From NCBI GenBank assembly GCA_035533335.1, contig DATLUC010000041.1, positions 1 to 16,451 of the forward strand: a DNA stretch of 16,451 bases, given 5' to 3'. Shown one piece after another: positions 1-6,701 of this stretch. The stretch is from DATKSS01 sp035533335 (GTDB lineage: Bacteria > Chloroflexota > Dormibacteria > Dormibacterales > Dormibacteraceae). The notes under the pieces are model-generated. The model searched no databases and was not told where the DNA came from. It was given only the letters and a program-made list of their open reading frames with translations. How positions within the stretch are numbered: the first letter of the stretch is position 1; every line of letters starts with the position of its first letter. The translations under genes and the position numbers were made by a program.

Positions 1-1
1 T

Positions 2-733
2 TCGCCGCTGCTCAGCAACATCGCGCTCTCCGTCCTCGACGAACACTTCGCCGAGGCGTGGGCAAAGATGGGGACGACTTCGAGCGCTCGACAGCAGCGC
101 CGGCGCAAGGGACTGGCTACCTACCGCCTCATCCGTTATGCCGACGATTTCGTGGCATTGGTGGCCGGAACCCGCGCGCACGCTGAGGACCTGCAGAAGG
201 AGTCGGCAGCGGTGCTTCGGCCGATGGGGCTACGCCTCTCGGAAACGAAGACAAAGATCGTCCACATTGACGAGGGCTTCAACTTCCTCGGGTACCGCAT
301 CCAGCGGCACCGGAAGCGAGGCACGGGAACGCGATTCGTCTACACCTACCCGAGCAAGCCCGCGCTGGCGGCGGTGAAGGCAAGGGTCCGAACGCTGACT
401 CAGAGCTCAAGAAACCAGTCGCTCGAAGTCCTTCTGCATCGGCTCAACCCGGTGCTGCGGGGCTGGACCAACTACTTTCGGCACGGGGTGTCCAAGGCGA
501 CCTTCGACTACCTGCGCGCAATTGTCTGGCGTCGGGTCGTGAGCTGGCTCCGCCGCAAGCACCAACATCGCAACTGGAAGTGGCTCCGACGTCGCTATCT
601 ACCTGGATGGTGGCCGACAGAGGGTGAGGGTGCGCTCTTCAACACCGGCGCGGTCGAGGTAACCCGTTATCGCTACCGGGCGAATCGCATCCCATCACCT
701 TGGGTGGTGACAAGACAGGAGGCCGTTTCGTAG
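2..733 (+). CDS. ltrA: Group II intron reverse transcriptase/maturase, C-terminal part
   Basis: The frame is open from base 2 and the N-terminus lies upstream of the window. It begins with SPLLSNIALSVLDEHF, the conserved RT motif just before the catalytic palm strand. The YADD active site is at 137-148, followed by RT motifs 6-7 (LRLSETKTKIVHI, FLGYRIQ). Then comes the maturase X/thumb domain (RGWTNYFRHG, group II maturase-specific domain) and a basic C-terminus (TRYRYRANRIPSPW). No HNH endonuclease CxxC motifs are seen, so this is probably an endonuclease-lacking protein. Its role is intron splicing and retrohoming by target-primed reverse transcription. An internal ATG at 68 exists, but homology continues upstream, so it is not the true start. 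Confidence 0.9.
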   Translation, partial: SPLLSNIALSVLDEHFAEAWAKMGTTSSARQQRRRKGLATYRLIRYADDFVALVAGTRAHAEDLQKESAAVLRPMGLRLSETKTKIVHIDEGFNFLGYRIQRHRKRGTGTRFVYTYPSKPALAAVKARVRTLTQSSRNQSLEVLLHRLNPVLRGWTNYFRHGVSKATFDYLRAIVWRRVVSWLRRKHQHRNWKWLRRRYLPGWWPTEGEGALFNTGAVEVTRYRYRANRIPSPWVVTRQEAVS

Positions 734-754
734 TTCAACGCGTGGGCTCGTGGA

Positions 755-851
755 GAGCCGGATGCGTGGTAACACGCACGTCCGGTTCGGAGGGCGGGTC
801 GGGGAAACGGCTTGGCGGAAACGCCGAGACCGCGCCCCGGCTCGACCCTAC
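755..851 (+). ncRNA. Group II intron domains V and VI
   Basis: Domain V is a 34-nt hairpin at 755-788. GAGCCGGA pairs with TCCGGTTC including one G-T pair, then a 2-nt CG bulge, then TGCGTG pairs with CACGCA, closed by a GTAA tetraloop of the GNRA type. This is the catalytic heart of a group II intron and is fully intact. It is followed by a long hairpin (GGGTCG 796-801 with CGACCC 843-848, and an inner CTTGGCG/CGCCGAG stem with a GAAA loop) that fits domain VI. The intact structure suggests the ribozyme core is not decayed at this end. The branch-point adenosine was not assigned. Confidence 0.85.
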
Positions 852-1583
852 TACATCGGTGCCGGCATCGAGAAGGAGAACAGCTGCCTGCTCACGCTGG
901 TCGGCGCCCGATCGGACGGGACCAAAGAGCTGATCGCGATGGAGCTTGGCTATCGGGAGTCCGAAGCCAGCTGGGGCGAGGTGTTCCGCGGCCTTCGGGA
1001 GCGTGGGATAGGCTGCCCCGTGCTCTTCATCGGCGACGGCGGCCTCGGTGCGTGGAAGGGTCTGGCCGACGTTTACCCTGATGCCCGCCGCCAGCGCTGC
1101 TTGAATCACCGCGGGACAAACGTCCTCGACAAACTGCCCAAGCGGATGGAAGCCGATGCCAAAGCCAAGCTCGGCGAGCTGTACAACGCCACGACCCGGG
1201 CCGATTCGGAAAGGGTTCGGGACGAAATGGTTGACTGGCTTCGGCGCGAGCGGCAGGTCCCGGCTGCCGATACCGTGCTGCGTGACTGGGATGACTTCGT
1301 CAGCTTCTATGACTTTCCCGCCGACCACTGGATTCACCTCAAGACAACCAACCCCATCGAGTCGGTGTTCGCCGGTGTGCGGATCCGCACCGATGCCGCC
1401 AAGCGAATGCGGCATCGGGAGAACGCGCTCTACCTCGTCTACAAGATCGTGCGCCGGCTGAGCTTCAGCTGGCGCGCACTCAACGGCGGCCCGAACCTCA
1501 TGGCGATGGTGATCGCAGGCGAGCTTTTCAGGGACGGAGTCATGCAGCAATCGGAATCAGAGATGGAGGTGATGACCGCTTAA
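852..1583 (+). pseudogene. IS256/Mutator-family transposase, 3' exon split by the group II intron
   Basis: The product starts YIGAGIEKENSCLL and carries the family signature: SDGTKELIAMELGYRES, then LFIGDGGLGAW with the second catalytic Asp (codon 1035-1037), QRCLNHR, FYDFPADHWIHL, and TTNPIES with the catalytic Glu (codon 1359-1361). The first catalytic Asp of the DDE triad normally lies a few residues before the point where homology begins here, so the intron separates it from the other two. An open frame extends upstream to 750, but that part is intron RNA (domains V-VI), not transposase. Without splicing the gene is inactive; with splicing it could be restored. The 5' exon is outside the window. 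Confidence 0.85.
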
Positions 1584-1603
1584 AGATGTCGAAGGTCCGG
1601 AAG

Positions 1604-1635
1604 GAAATTCCACACCTATTGACAAAAGCTCCACC
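1604..1635. repeat. Probable right terminal region of the IS256-like element
   Basis: About 20-50 bp after the transposase stop is GGAAATTCCACACC followed by TTGACAAAAGCTCC. This position and style match the terminal inverted repeat of IS256/Mutator elements. The left end is outside the window, so pairing and target-site duplication cannot be checked. The assignment rests on location and resemblance only. Confidence 0.35.
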
Positions 1636-1665
1636 AGAGTCCACGCAAGTCCAGCCCATAAGCTG

Positions 1666-2115
1666 TCATTTGAGCGTCTCGCGACCCCTTATTGCTCGGC
1701 GCGACGGCGCGTGCCGCCCATTGGCGTCGGCAGGCTTGATCAGCTGCGCGATCCGTTGATGGGAGAGGCCCAGCACGCGACCGGCGTCGCGCACGGTCAT
1801 GTGAGCCTTAGTGACCAGGTCACTCGCGACTTCGGCGCTCACGGCTGCCGCTTCACGTTGTAGAGCTTCAGCATCCTCTCGTACCTTGCGCACTCGACCA
1901 ACCCTCTTCTCGAGGTCTCGGGGCAACCTGGGTTCGATCCGAACCTCAAATGAGTCGATCGGCACGTCCAGGAAGATGGCGATCGCGTCCCGGGCCACAC
2001 CCTCGGCTTTCTCGAGCCGCCGAGCCTGGGTGTGGACGCCCCTCAACTCGGGGACGCTGATCGCCCACCAGTCTCCAGCCCGCTCGCACTGCGCGGTGTA
2101 GGTCTTACGCTTCAT
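1666..2115 (-). CDS. hicB: HicB-family antitoxin with C-terminal helix-turn-helix
   Basis: The 149-aa product starts MKRKTYTAQCERAGDWW. The N-terminal HicB fold (about residues 1-65) shows the hallmark WWAISVPELRGVHTQARRL and ARDAIAIFLDVP segments. A charged, probably helical linker (about 70-105) leads to a DNA-binding helix-turn-helix (TVRDAGRVLGLSHQRIAQLI, about 112-132). HicB binds and neutralises HicA and represses the operon. I chose ATG 2115-2113 because it overlaps the hicA stop codon (ATGA), implying translational coupling, and a GGTGGAG sequence lies just upstream. ATG 2127 in the same frame is an alternative. The gene looks intact. Confidence 0.88.
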   Translation of the reverse strand: MKRKTYTAQCERAGDWWAISVPELRGVHTQARRLEKAEGVARDAIAIFLDVPIDSFEVRIEPRLPRDLEKRVGRVRKVREDAEALQREAAAVSAEVASDLVTKAHMTVRDAGRVLGLSHQRIAQLIKPADANGRHAPSRRAIRGRETLK

Positions 2116-2327
2116 CTTCTCCACCATCCATTCCCCAGCTCGCTCTCCAAAGTCTTGAAGATGGCTTGAGCAGTGATTTCGTTGATTTCCCGGTGGCGAG
2201 GGATGGTGATCTTGGTCCGGCCGCACGTCCAGACTTCGTGGCGCCCACCCTGCCGGACAAGACGCCAGGCAATGTCACGAGCCTCGGCTGCACGGCGGAT
2301 CCGTGTCTTGAGCTCAACCTGCCTCAC
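2112..2327 (-). CDS. hicA: HicA-family mRNA interferase toxin
   Basis: The 71-aa product has the compact HicA double-stranded-RNA-binding-like fold: an N-terminal helix (RIRRAAEARDIAWRLVRQ), the GGRHEVW strand with the conserved catalytic His, and ITIPRHREINEITAQAIFKTLE at the C-terminus. The family cleaves mRNA when unopposed by HicB. The start is GTG at 2327-2325. No strong Shine-Dalgarno sequence is visible, so initiation may be weak or near-leaderless. It is the first gene of a hicA-hicB operon, and its stop overlaps the hicB start. The neighbouring IS and intron remnants suggest the module sits in mobile DNA. Confidence 0.82.
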   Translation of the reverse strand: MRQVELKTRIRRAAEARDIAWRLVRQGGRHEVWTCGRTKITIPRHREINEITAQAIFKTLESELGNGWWRR

Positions 2328-2336
2328 CTAAAAGGT

Positions 2337-2378
2337 CAGTCTAGCAGCCTAGCCAGACAGTCTATAGCGCTAGCCAAA
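2337..2378 (-). promoter_or_regulatory. Tandem 21-bp repeat in the hicAB promoter, probable HicB operator
   Basis: Two adjacent 21-bp units (2337-2357 and 2358-2378) share CAGTCTA at their start and CTAGCCA after a 5-bp variable spacer, 15 of 21 positions being identical. A spacing of 21 bp is two helical turns, so two repressor dimers would bind on the same DNA face. A TATAGA hexamer on the minus strand (2366-2361) inside the second unit could be the hicA -10 box, which would make binding repressive. The repeat is seen directly; the operator role is inferred from known HicB autoregulation. Confidence 0.5.
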
Positions 2379-2618
2379 TCGCCCTACATGGAATACAGAT
2401 TGAATAAATGCACCCCACAGGCCAGCCTACTGGCGTCGCCGGTTCTCACGCAGGGCCGAAGGGCCTTGAGTGATCGGGACGTCTGCGCCAGACAGACGAC
2501 GTCGTGTGGCCAAGCTGAAACCACAACGATGCGCACCACCGTGCCGTGGATTAGGCGTGAGTCGTGGCCCCAAGGGACCGGGTCAGAGTCAAGTGCCATG
2601 GCGCATGGGAAGGCGATC
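2379..2618. other. Intergenic stretch without a convincing gene
   Basis: Open frames exist on both strands here, but none shows a recognisable motif, a ribosome binding site or a plausible protein composition. The only local structure noted is a small hairpin, GTCTG-CGC-CAGAC at 2481-2493. I assign no function. Confidence 0.4.
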
Positions 2619-3143
2619 TCAGTGCAGATGCGTGCCCTTGGTGCCGGACTTCCCTTCCTTGTCACCCATGCCGGCTGTCTTCCGAGTCGAAGGGACGATT
2701 GCCGCAACGTCATCAGGCAGGTTGGAGGGTCTCTCCATCGCCGTCACGATCAGATCAAGTAGCGCACGGCTCGAGTCATTGGCGAGGAGCCGGACGGCCT
2801 CTGTCGATGCTGGTGACGCATGGGTGCCGAAGTTGCGAGCGCACCTGCCTTCGAAAACCACCTTGGTTCGCGGTTGTTTGGGAACGCTCTGTAGTCTCAC
2901 CGTACCGGTCAGCTGCGCTTGAAATGGGACACTTGGGGACTCCAGTTGAAGCTGGGCGACCAGGTCACGCTTCTCGAGATGCACCTGTCCTAAGCGCAGT
3001 CTGTACTCGTCGCCATGCAGACGGACCGGATGACCGGCTGAATCAATGCCAGGGAGCCACTTCCGGAGAGTCGTCAAAAAACCCCCAGACACAATGTCGA
3101 AGTCTGCAAAGACGACGCTGCTGGCATGCAGGCCTTGAATCAT
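2619..3143 (-). CDS. Hypothetical protein, 174 aa
   Basis: I do not recognise the family. The product has no signal peptide, membrane segment or cysteine motif. The composition is that of a soluble mixed alpha/beta protein: an N-terminal half rich in beta-like stretches (EYRLRLGQVHLEKRDLVAQLQLE, shown in part as YRLRLGQVHL), a helical segment near 120-140 (SRALLDLIVTAME), and a Gly/Lys-rich polar tail. The minus frame is preferred over overlapping plus-strand frames because its amino-acid composition is balanced rather than Arg/Ser-rich. ATG 3143-3141 lacks an obvious ribosome binding site. It lies divergent to the arsR-like gene, so it could share a control region, but nothing else links them. 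Confidence 0.5.
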   Translation of the reverse strand: MIQGLHASSVVFADFDIVSGGFLTTLRKWLPGIDSAGHPVRLHGDEYRLRLGQVHLEKRDLVAQLQLESPSVPFQAQLTGTVRLQSVPKQPRTKVVFEGRCARNFGTHASPASTEAVRLLANDSSRALLDLIVTAMERPSNLPDDVAAIVPSTRKTAGMGDKEGKSGTKGTHLH

Positions 3144-3215
3144 TGGCGTGACTTAGGACGGTCTACCGCGACCGGTGGTCCTGACTCCCCCGCACCGCCC
3201 ATTCCCCTACACTAG

Positions 3216-3260
3216 CGCATTGCTATATTCGAAGTTCTGCAGTTATCGAACAAGAATGCG
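3216..3260 (+). promoter_or_regulatory. Nested inverted repeats upstream of the arsR-like gene
   Basis: CGCATT (3216-3221) is mirrored by AATGCG (3255-3260), and inside it TTCGA (3228-3232) is mirrored by TCGAA (3246-3250). Both pairs are centred at 3238-3239. The element lies about 60-100 bp before the arsR-like start and includes an A/T-rich TATATT (3224-3229). ArsR-family dimers bind imperfect inverted repeats of this kind overlapping their own promoters, so autoregulation is a reasonable inference. It also lies between two divergent genes. Confidence 0.45.
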
Positions 3261-3319
3261 TATGTGTTGTCGGGTGAATCCCACCCCCACGTCCCGGTCG
3301 ACTGTCCTCGGGTTCTCAA

Positions 3320-3700
3320 ATGACTGAATCGCTTCAGGGCTTCAAGGCCGAACTATTCAAGGCGCTCGCACATCCGGCGCGGATCCGCATCCTCGAGCTC
3401 TTGCGAGCTGGTGAGAAGAGCGTGACCGAGCTCCAACTCGCGTTGAGTAGCGAGGGATCGACGGTGTCGCAGCAACTGGCGGTTCTCCGGATGAAAAACC
3501 TCGTGGACACTCGAAAGTCGGGCAACAACATCTATTACCGCCTACGGGACCAACAGGTGAACGATCTCCTGGCTGTTGCGCGCCGAATGTTCGACACACA
3601 CCTGGTCCAGCTTCAATCGATGTCGACTGATGAGTCACCCTCGGGTCAATCGACCAGGGGCCGAGCTCGGCGGCGGCAATTGACTCGTTTATCAGGGTAA
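3320..3700 (+). CDS. ArsR/SmtB-family winged-helix regulator (Rv0081-like)
   Basis: The 126-aa product has a standard ArsR winged helix: FKALAHPARIRILELLRAGE (helices 1-2), a recognition region around SSEGSTVSQQLAVLRMKNLV, and the wing KSGNNIYYRLRD (about 67-78), then a C-terminal dimerisation helix and a basic, probably disordered tail. There is no cysteine anywhere, so classical thiol metal sensing is unlikely; the effector is unknown. It immediately precedes the hydrogenase-like operon. In M. tuberculosis the ArsR-type Rv0081 precedes an equivalent gene set and belongs to the hypoxia response, so control of this operon is the likely role. ATG 3320 has only a weak upstream Shine-Dalgarno sequence. 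Confidence 0.85.
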   Translation: MTESLQGFKAELFKALAHPARIRILELLRAGEKSVTELQLALSSEGSTVSQQLAVLRMKNLVDTRKSGNNIYYRLRDQQVNDLLAVARRMFDTHLVQLQSMSTDESPSGQSTRGRARRRQLTRLSG

Positions 3701-3702
3701 GT

Positions 3703-3716
3703 GGCCCCCAAGGGCC
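3703..3716 (+). promoter_or_regulatory. Short GC hairpin between arsR-like gene and the hydrogenase operon
   Basis: GGCCC (3703-3707), a CCAA loop and GGGCC (3712-3716) form a 5-bp hairpin three bases after the arsR-like stop. There is no following T-tract, so it is not a convincing intrinsic terminator. It might slow polymerase or stabilise an mRNA end. Confidence 0.25.
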
Positions 3717-3724
3717 CAGGCTTT

Positions 3725-3826
3725 ATGACTGCCCATATCGATGCCTCGCACGCGCTACTCGTCGGCCTCGCCGCTCCACGAGGGAACACCTGCGGCAGTG
3801 CCAACCAGACGAGGGCTGCCGCATGA
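3725..3826 (+). CDS. Possible 33-aa leader peptide coupled to hyfB
   Basis: A short frame beginning MTAHIDASHALLVGLAAP runs from ATG 3725 to a TGA at 3824-3826 that overlaps the hyfB start codon (ATGA). The same end-to-start overlap style links most later genes in the operon, which argues that this frame may be translated and coupled to hyfB. An AAGGG sequence lies about 10 bases upstream. I recognise no family for the peptide. It could be a genuine micro-protein, a leader peptide or chance; the 34 open codons alone are not strong evidence. Confidence 0.35.
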   Translation: MTAHIDASHALLVGLAAPRGNTCGSANQTRAAA

Positions 3827-5781
3827 CGACACAGGCGTGGCTCCTGGTCGCGGGTGCCGCGGTCGCCGCCGCCGGTATCGTGGTCTCGGCCGTGCCCCGT
3901 GGCCTGCGCTCAGGCCTCGCTCTGCAGGCGTTTGGCGTGGCGCTGATCGGAGTCGCGGGCGGGCTGGTCGTCGTCGGCCGAGCTGGTGTGGGCAGCGAGT
4001 TCGGCAATGGTCTTGGGCCGACAGTGGGGATCGACCCACTAAGTGGCTTCTTCATCGCCGCAATCGCGATCGTGTCGACGCCGGCGCTGATCTATGCCGG
4101 CGGATACCTTTCGAGGTCACATAATGCCCCGGCGATTGCCGCGATCAGCGGGGTGTTTGTCCTGGCCCTGATCGGTGTGGTCATCGCGAGGGATGCGGTC
4201 ACCTTCCTGATGATGTGGGAGCTGATGAGCGTCGCGCCTGCAGTCGCGATCCTGCTCGCGAGCCGCAGCGCAGAGACAAGTCGGGCTGTCCTGGTCTATC
4301 TCGGTTCGACCCATCTTGCGGGTGTTGGGGTCTGGCTGTCGATACTGACGCTCGCACACTTGGGGGCCTTGACCGATCCGCACGCGCTGGCGGCCCAACC
4401 GACGCTCGTTCGTTCGCTGCTGGCTGTGGCAGCCTTGGTCGGGTTCGGCACCAAGGCGGGCCTGATGCCTCTGCACTCTTGGCTTCCGCGAGCACATCCG
4501 GCAGCGCCCGCTCACGTGTCGGCGGTGATGTCGGGCATGATGATCAAAGTCGCTCTGTATGGGCTCGTGCGAATGCTCTTCTTCTGGCTGGCGCCGCTTC
4601 CAGACTGGGTAGCACCTGTGCTGCTGGGCGCCGCCGCGCTGTCATGCGTAGCGGGCGTGCTGTACGCGCTGATGCAGCACGAGCTCAAGCGGCTGCTGGC
4701 GTTCCACTCGGTCGAGAACGTCGGCATCATCGCCCTGGGTCTCGCTGCAGCCCTGCTCGCAGCGGCCGCCGGGCAGAGGCCGCTGGCGGCCCTCGCCTTT
4801 GCGGCGGCGATGCTCCACACGCTCAACCACGCCCTCTTCAAATCCGTGCTTTTCCTGTGCGCCGGCTCGTTCCAGAAGCAGGTTGGCAAACTGGATCTTG
4901 ACCACCTTGGTGGCCTGTTGCGCACGATGCCCTTGACCGGCACGGCGTTTCTCGCCGGGTCGATGGCGATTGCCGGGGTTCCACCGTTCAACGGATTCGT
5001 TTCCGAGTGGTTGACCCTTCAGGCCCTCGTCCAGCTTGCCTTGCATGGCGCGCCAACCGACACAGCCATGGGCGCGCTCGCCGCTGCTGTGCTTGCTGCC
5101 ACCGCCGCACTCGCCGTGTTCTGTTTCGTTAAGGTCGTCGGCCTTGTGTTGCTGGGCGCGCACCGGCAAAAGGCTGTCGCAAGCTCACACGAGGTTCCCG
5201 TGTCGATGACGGGCCCGGTCATCTTCCTGGCCGGGTTGTGCTTGGGGATCGGGGTGGTGCCGGGCGTCGTGCTGGGTCCGATCGGGCATATGTCTCCGTA
5301 CGGCCCGCTCCCCGCGAGCCTCGTTGGCGTCACGCTGGCCGCGCCAGGCAGTGGAGCTTTCGCACCGCTTGCTCTGGCTGCCGTCATCGCGGTCTGCACG
5401 GCTGGGCTCCAGCTTGCGCGGCGGCAGGCCGGAACCACCGCTCCCAGCCCGATGTGGATCTGCGGCCAGGTACCAGACAGCCGGCTCGCATGGACGTCCG
5501 CAGGGTTCACCAAGTCCCTGCGGCTCGTGCTCGCAGTCGTTCTGCGCCCCCGGCGCACCGTCAGCATCGAGCTCGATGGTGCGCTCGTGCACAGCGTAGT
5601 ACACGAGTCGGAAGTTCCCCACCTGTTCGATGAGGTCCTGTTTCGCCCCGCGCTGGGCCGAGTACTGGCCGCCAGCCGCATCCTTCGCCGGACGCAGTCG
5701 GGCAGCTTGCGCGCATATCTGACCTATCTGCTGGTGACACTCGCCGTTGTGCTAGCCGTTGTTCGCGTGGGGCTGAGCTGA
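3823..5781 (+). CDS. hyfB: Hydrogenase-4/formate hydrogenlyase membrane subunit HyfB (NuoL/M-like, Rv0083-like)
   Basis: The 652-aa protein is strongly hydrophobic, with many transmembrane helices, and belongs to the proton-translocating antiporter-type subunits shared with complex I. Key charged residues are visible: Glu133 in MWELMS, Lys211 in GFGTKAGLMPLHSWLPRAHP, His231, Lys242 in SGMMIK, and the broken-helix region HELKRLLAFHSVENVG followed by HTLNHALFKSVLFL. E. coli HyfB is similar in length. It would form part of the ion-pumping membrane arm. The start overlaps the preceding 33-codon ORF, with GAGGG eight bases upstream. The stop overlaps the hyfC start (TGATG). The C-terminal hundred residues form a soluble linker and a last helix. 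Confidence 0.92.
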   Translation: MTTQAWLLVAGAAVAAAGIVVSAVPRGLRSGLALQAFGVALIGVAGGLVVVGRAGVGSEFGNGLGPTVGIDPLSGFFIAAIAIVSTPALIYAGGYLSRSHNAPAIAAISGVFVLALIGVVIARDAVTFLMMWELMSVAPAVAILLASRSAETSRAVLVYLGSTHLAGVGVWLSILTLAHLGALTDPHALAAQPTLVRSLLAVAALVGFGTKAGLMPLHSWLPRAHPAAPAHVSAVMSGMMIKVALYGLVRMLFFWLAPLPDWVAPVLLGAAALSCVAGVLYALMQHELKRLLAFHSVENVGIIALGLAAALLAAAAGQRPLAALAFAAAMLHTLNHALFKSVLFLCAGSFQKQVGKLDLDHLGGLLRTMPLTGTAFLAGSMAIAGVPPFNGFVSEWLTLQALVQLALHGAPTDTAMGALAAAVLAATAALAVFCFVKVVGLVLLGAHRQKAVASSHEVPVSMTGPVIFLAGLCLGIGVVPGVVLGPIGHMSPYGPLPASLVGVTLAAPGSGAFAPLALAAVIAVCTAGLQLARRQAGTTAPSPMWICGQVPDSRLAWTSAGFTKSLRLVLAVVLRPRRTVSIELDGALVHSVVHESEVPHLFDEVLFRPALGRVLAASRILRRTQSGSLRAYLTYLLVTLAVVLAVVRVGLS

Positions 5782-6701
5782 TGCGCGGCAGCATTCTCGC
5801 AGTCGCAGTTCAGCTGGCGGGACTGGTGATGGCACCGCTGCTTCCGGGCCTGATCCAGACGATCAAGGCTCGACTTCAGGGACGCCGCGGAACCTCACCG
5901 CTGCAGCCGTACCGCGAGCTGCGACGGCTTTGGCACAAGCGGTCGGTGGCGCCTCTGGACACGACGTTCATGTACCGGATGGCTCCTTCCGTGAGTGCTG
6001 CCGCACTTGTGGGTGCCTTGCTCGTCGTGCCTATTGGCGCAAGCACGATTGGTTGGTTTGGATCCGACATGCTGGTGCTGGTTGGGCTGCTGGCGCTCGC
6101 ACGATTTGCGACCGCTGCTGCCGCCTGGGACCCCGGTGGCGGTTTCTCGCTGATGGGTGCTGGCCGGGACCTGATGTTCTCGGTATTTACCGAACCGCTG
6201 CTGCTGCTTGCACTGGTGCTGGTCGCAGCAGGCGCCCGCTCCACCGACCTGATCCGGATGGTCGCCGCCGCAAGCGATGCGCACGTCGCCAGCTTGCCTG
6301 CACACTGGTGCGCGGCACTGGCCTTCGGCCTGGTCGTGCTGGTGGAAACCGGCCGCCAGCCGATCGACAACCCCGATACGCACCTGGAGCTGACGATGGT
6401 GCATGAGGGTCCTTTGCTCGAGTACGCCGGCCGCGACCTTGCGATGCTGCAGTGGACCTCAGCAGCTCGCCACTGGCTCGTGCTGATGCTCGCCGCCGGC
6501 CTGTTCGTCCCTCTGCCTCAGACCGCTCCCTGGAACATCCTCGCATTGGCAGCGGCCGTTGCAACTTTATGCGCGTTCATCGGCGTAATCGAGAGTTCGC
6601 TGGCGAAGATGCGGATCTTGCGCGTACCGGCGCTGCTGGGCGCGGGAGTCGCCACCTGCATGATCGGCCTGGCGTCGTGGATCGCGAAAGGAGCCACGTG
6701 A
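5781..6701 (+). CDS. hyfC: Hydrogenase-4 membrane subunit HyfC/HycD (NuoH-like, Rv0084-like)
   Basis: The 306-aa membrane protein belongs to the NuoH/HycD family, which anchors the hydrogenase module to the membrane and links catalysis to ion pumping. Family signatures are the early cytoplasmic loop IKARLQGRRGTSPLQPYREL and the acidic/polar segment ETGRQPIDNPDTHLELTMVH with HEGPLLEYAGRDLAML after it. About eight hydrophobic helices are visible. The length matches HycD (about 310). Its ATG overlaps the hyfB stop by one base, and its TGA overlaps the hyfE GTG (GTGA), so the genes are translationally coupled. Confidence 0.92.
   Translation: MRGSILAVAVQLAGLVMAPLLPGLIQTIKARLQGRRGTSPLQPYRELRRLWHKRSVAPLDTTFMYRMAPSVSAAALVGALLVVPIGASTIGWFGSDMLVLVGLLALARFATAAAAWDPGGGFSLMGAGRDLMFSVFTEPLLLLALVLVAAGARSTDLIRMVAAASDAHVASLPAHWCAALAFGLVVLVETGRQPIDNPDTHLELTMVHEGPLLEYAGRDLAMLQWTSAARHWLVLMLAAGLFVPLPQTAPWNILALAAAVATLCAFIGVIESSLAKMRILRVPALLGAGVATCMIGLASWIAKGAT

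Larger units (their letters stand above)
1..851 (+). mobile_element. Group II intron, 3' portion (5' end outside window)
   Basis: The window opens inside a group II intron. The reading frame for the intron-encoded reverse transcriptase/maturase ends at 733. It is followed by a canonical domain V (755-788) and a long stem compatible with domain VI (base 796-801 pairing with 843-848). The 3' end is probably the AC at 850-851, matching the AY rule; 854 is an alternative because TAC is repeated. Directly after it, IS256-family transposase coding sequence resumes in the same orientation, so the intron sits inside a transposase gene. The 5' exon and intron domains I-IV are not visible. The exact splice point is inferred, not shown. 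Confidence 0.85.

Noticed and set aside
750..851. Extension of the transposase frame upstream to an ATG at 750
   Set aside because: These bases form intron domains V and VI; the encoded residues match no transposase and the open frame is incidental.
735..1550. Long minus-strand open frame (271 aa) opposite the transposase
   Set aside because: It is the antisense shadow of the IS256-type transposase; the plus frame has the family motifs and this one has none.
2481..2493. GTCTG-CGC-CAGAC hairpin as a terminator
   Set aside because: The stem is only 5 bp, there is no T-tract and no gene ends nearby in the right orientation.
2166..2762. Plus-strand open frame of 198 aa crossing the hicA promoter
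   Set aside because: It overlaps hicA antisense, covers the tandem repeat, and has no motif or ribosome binding site.
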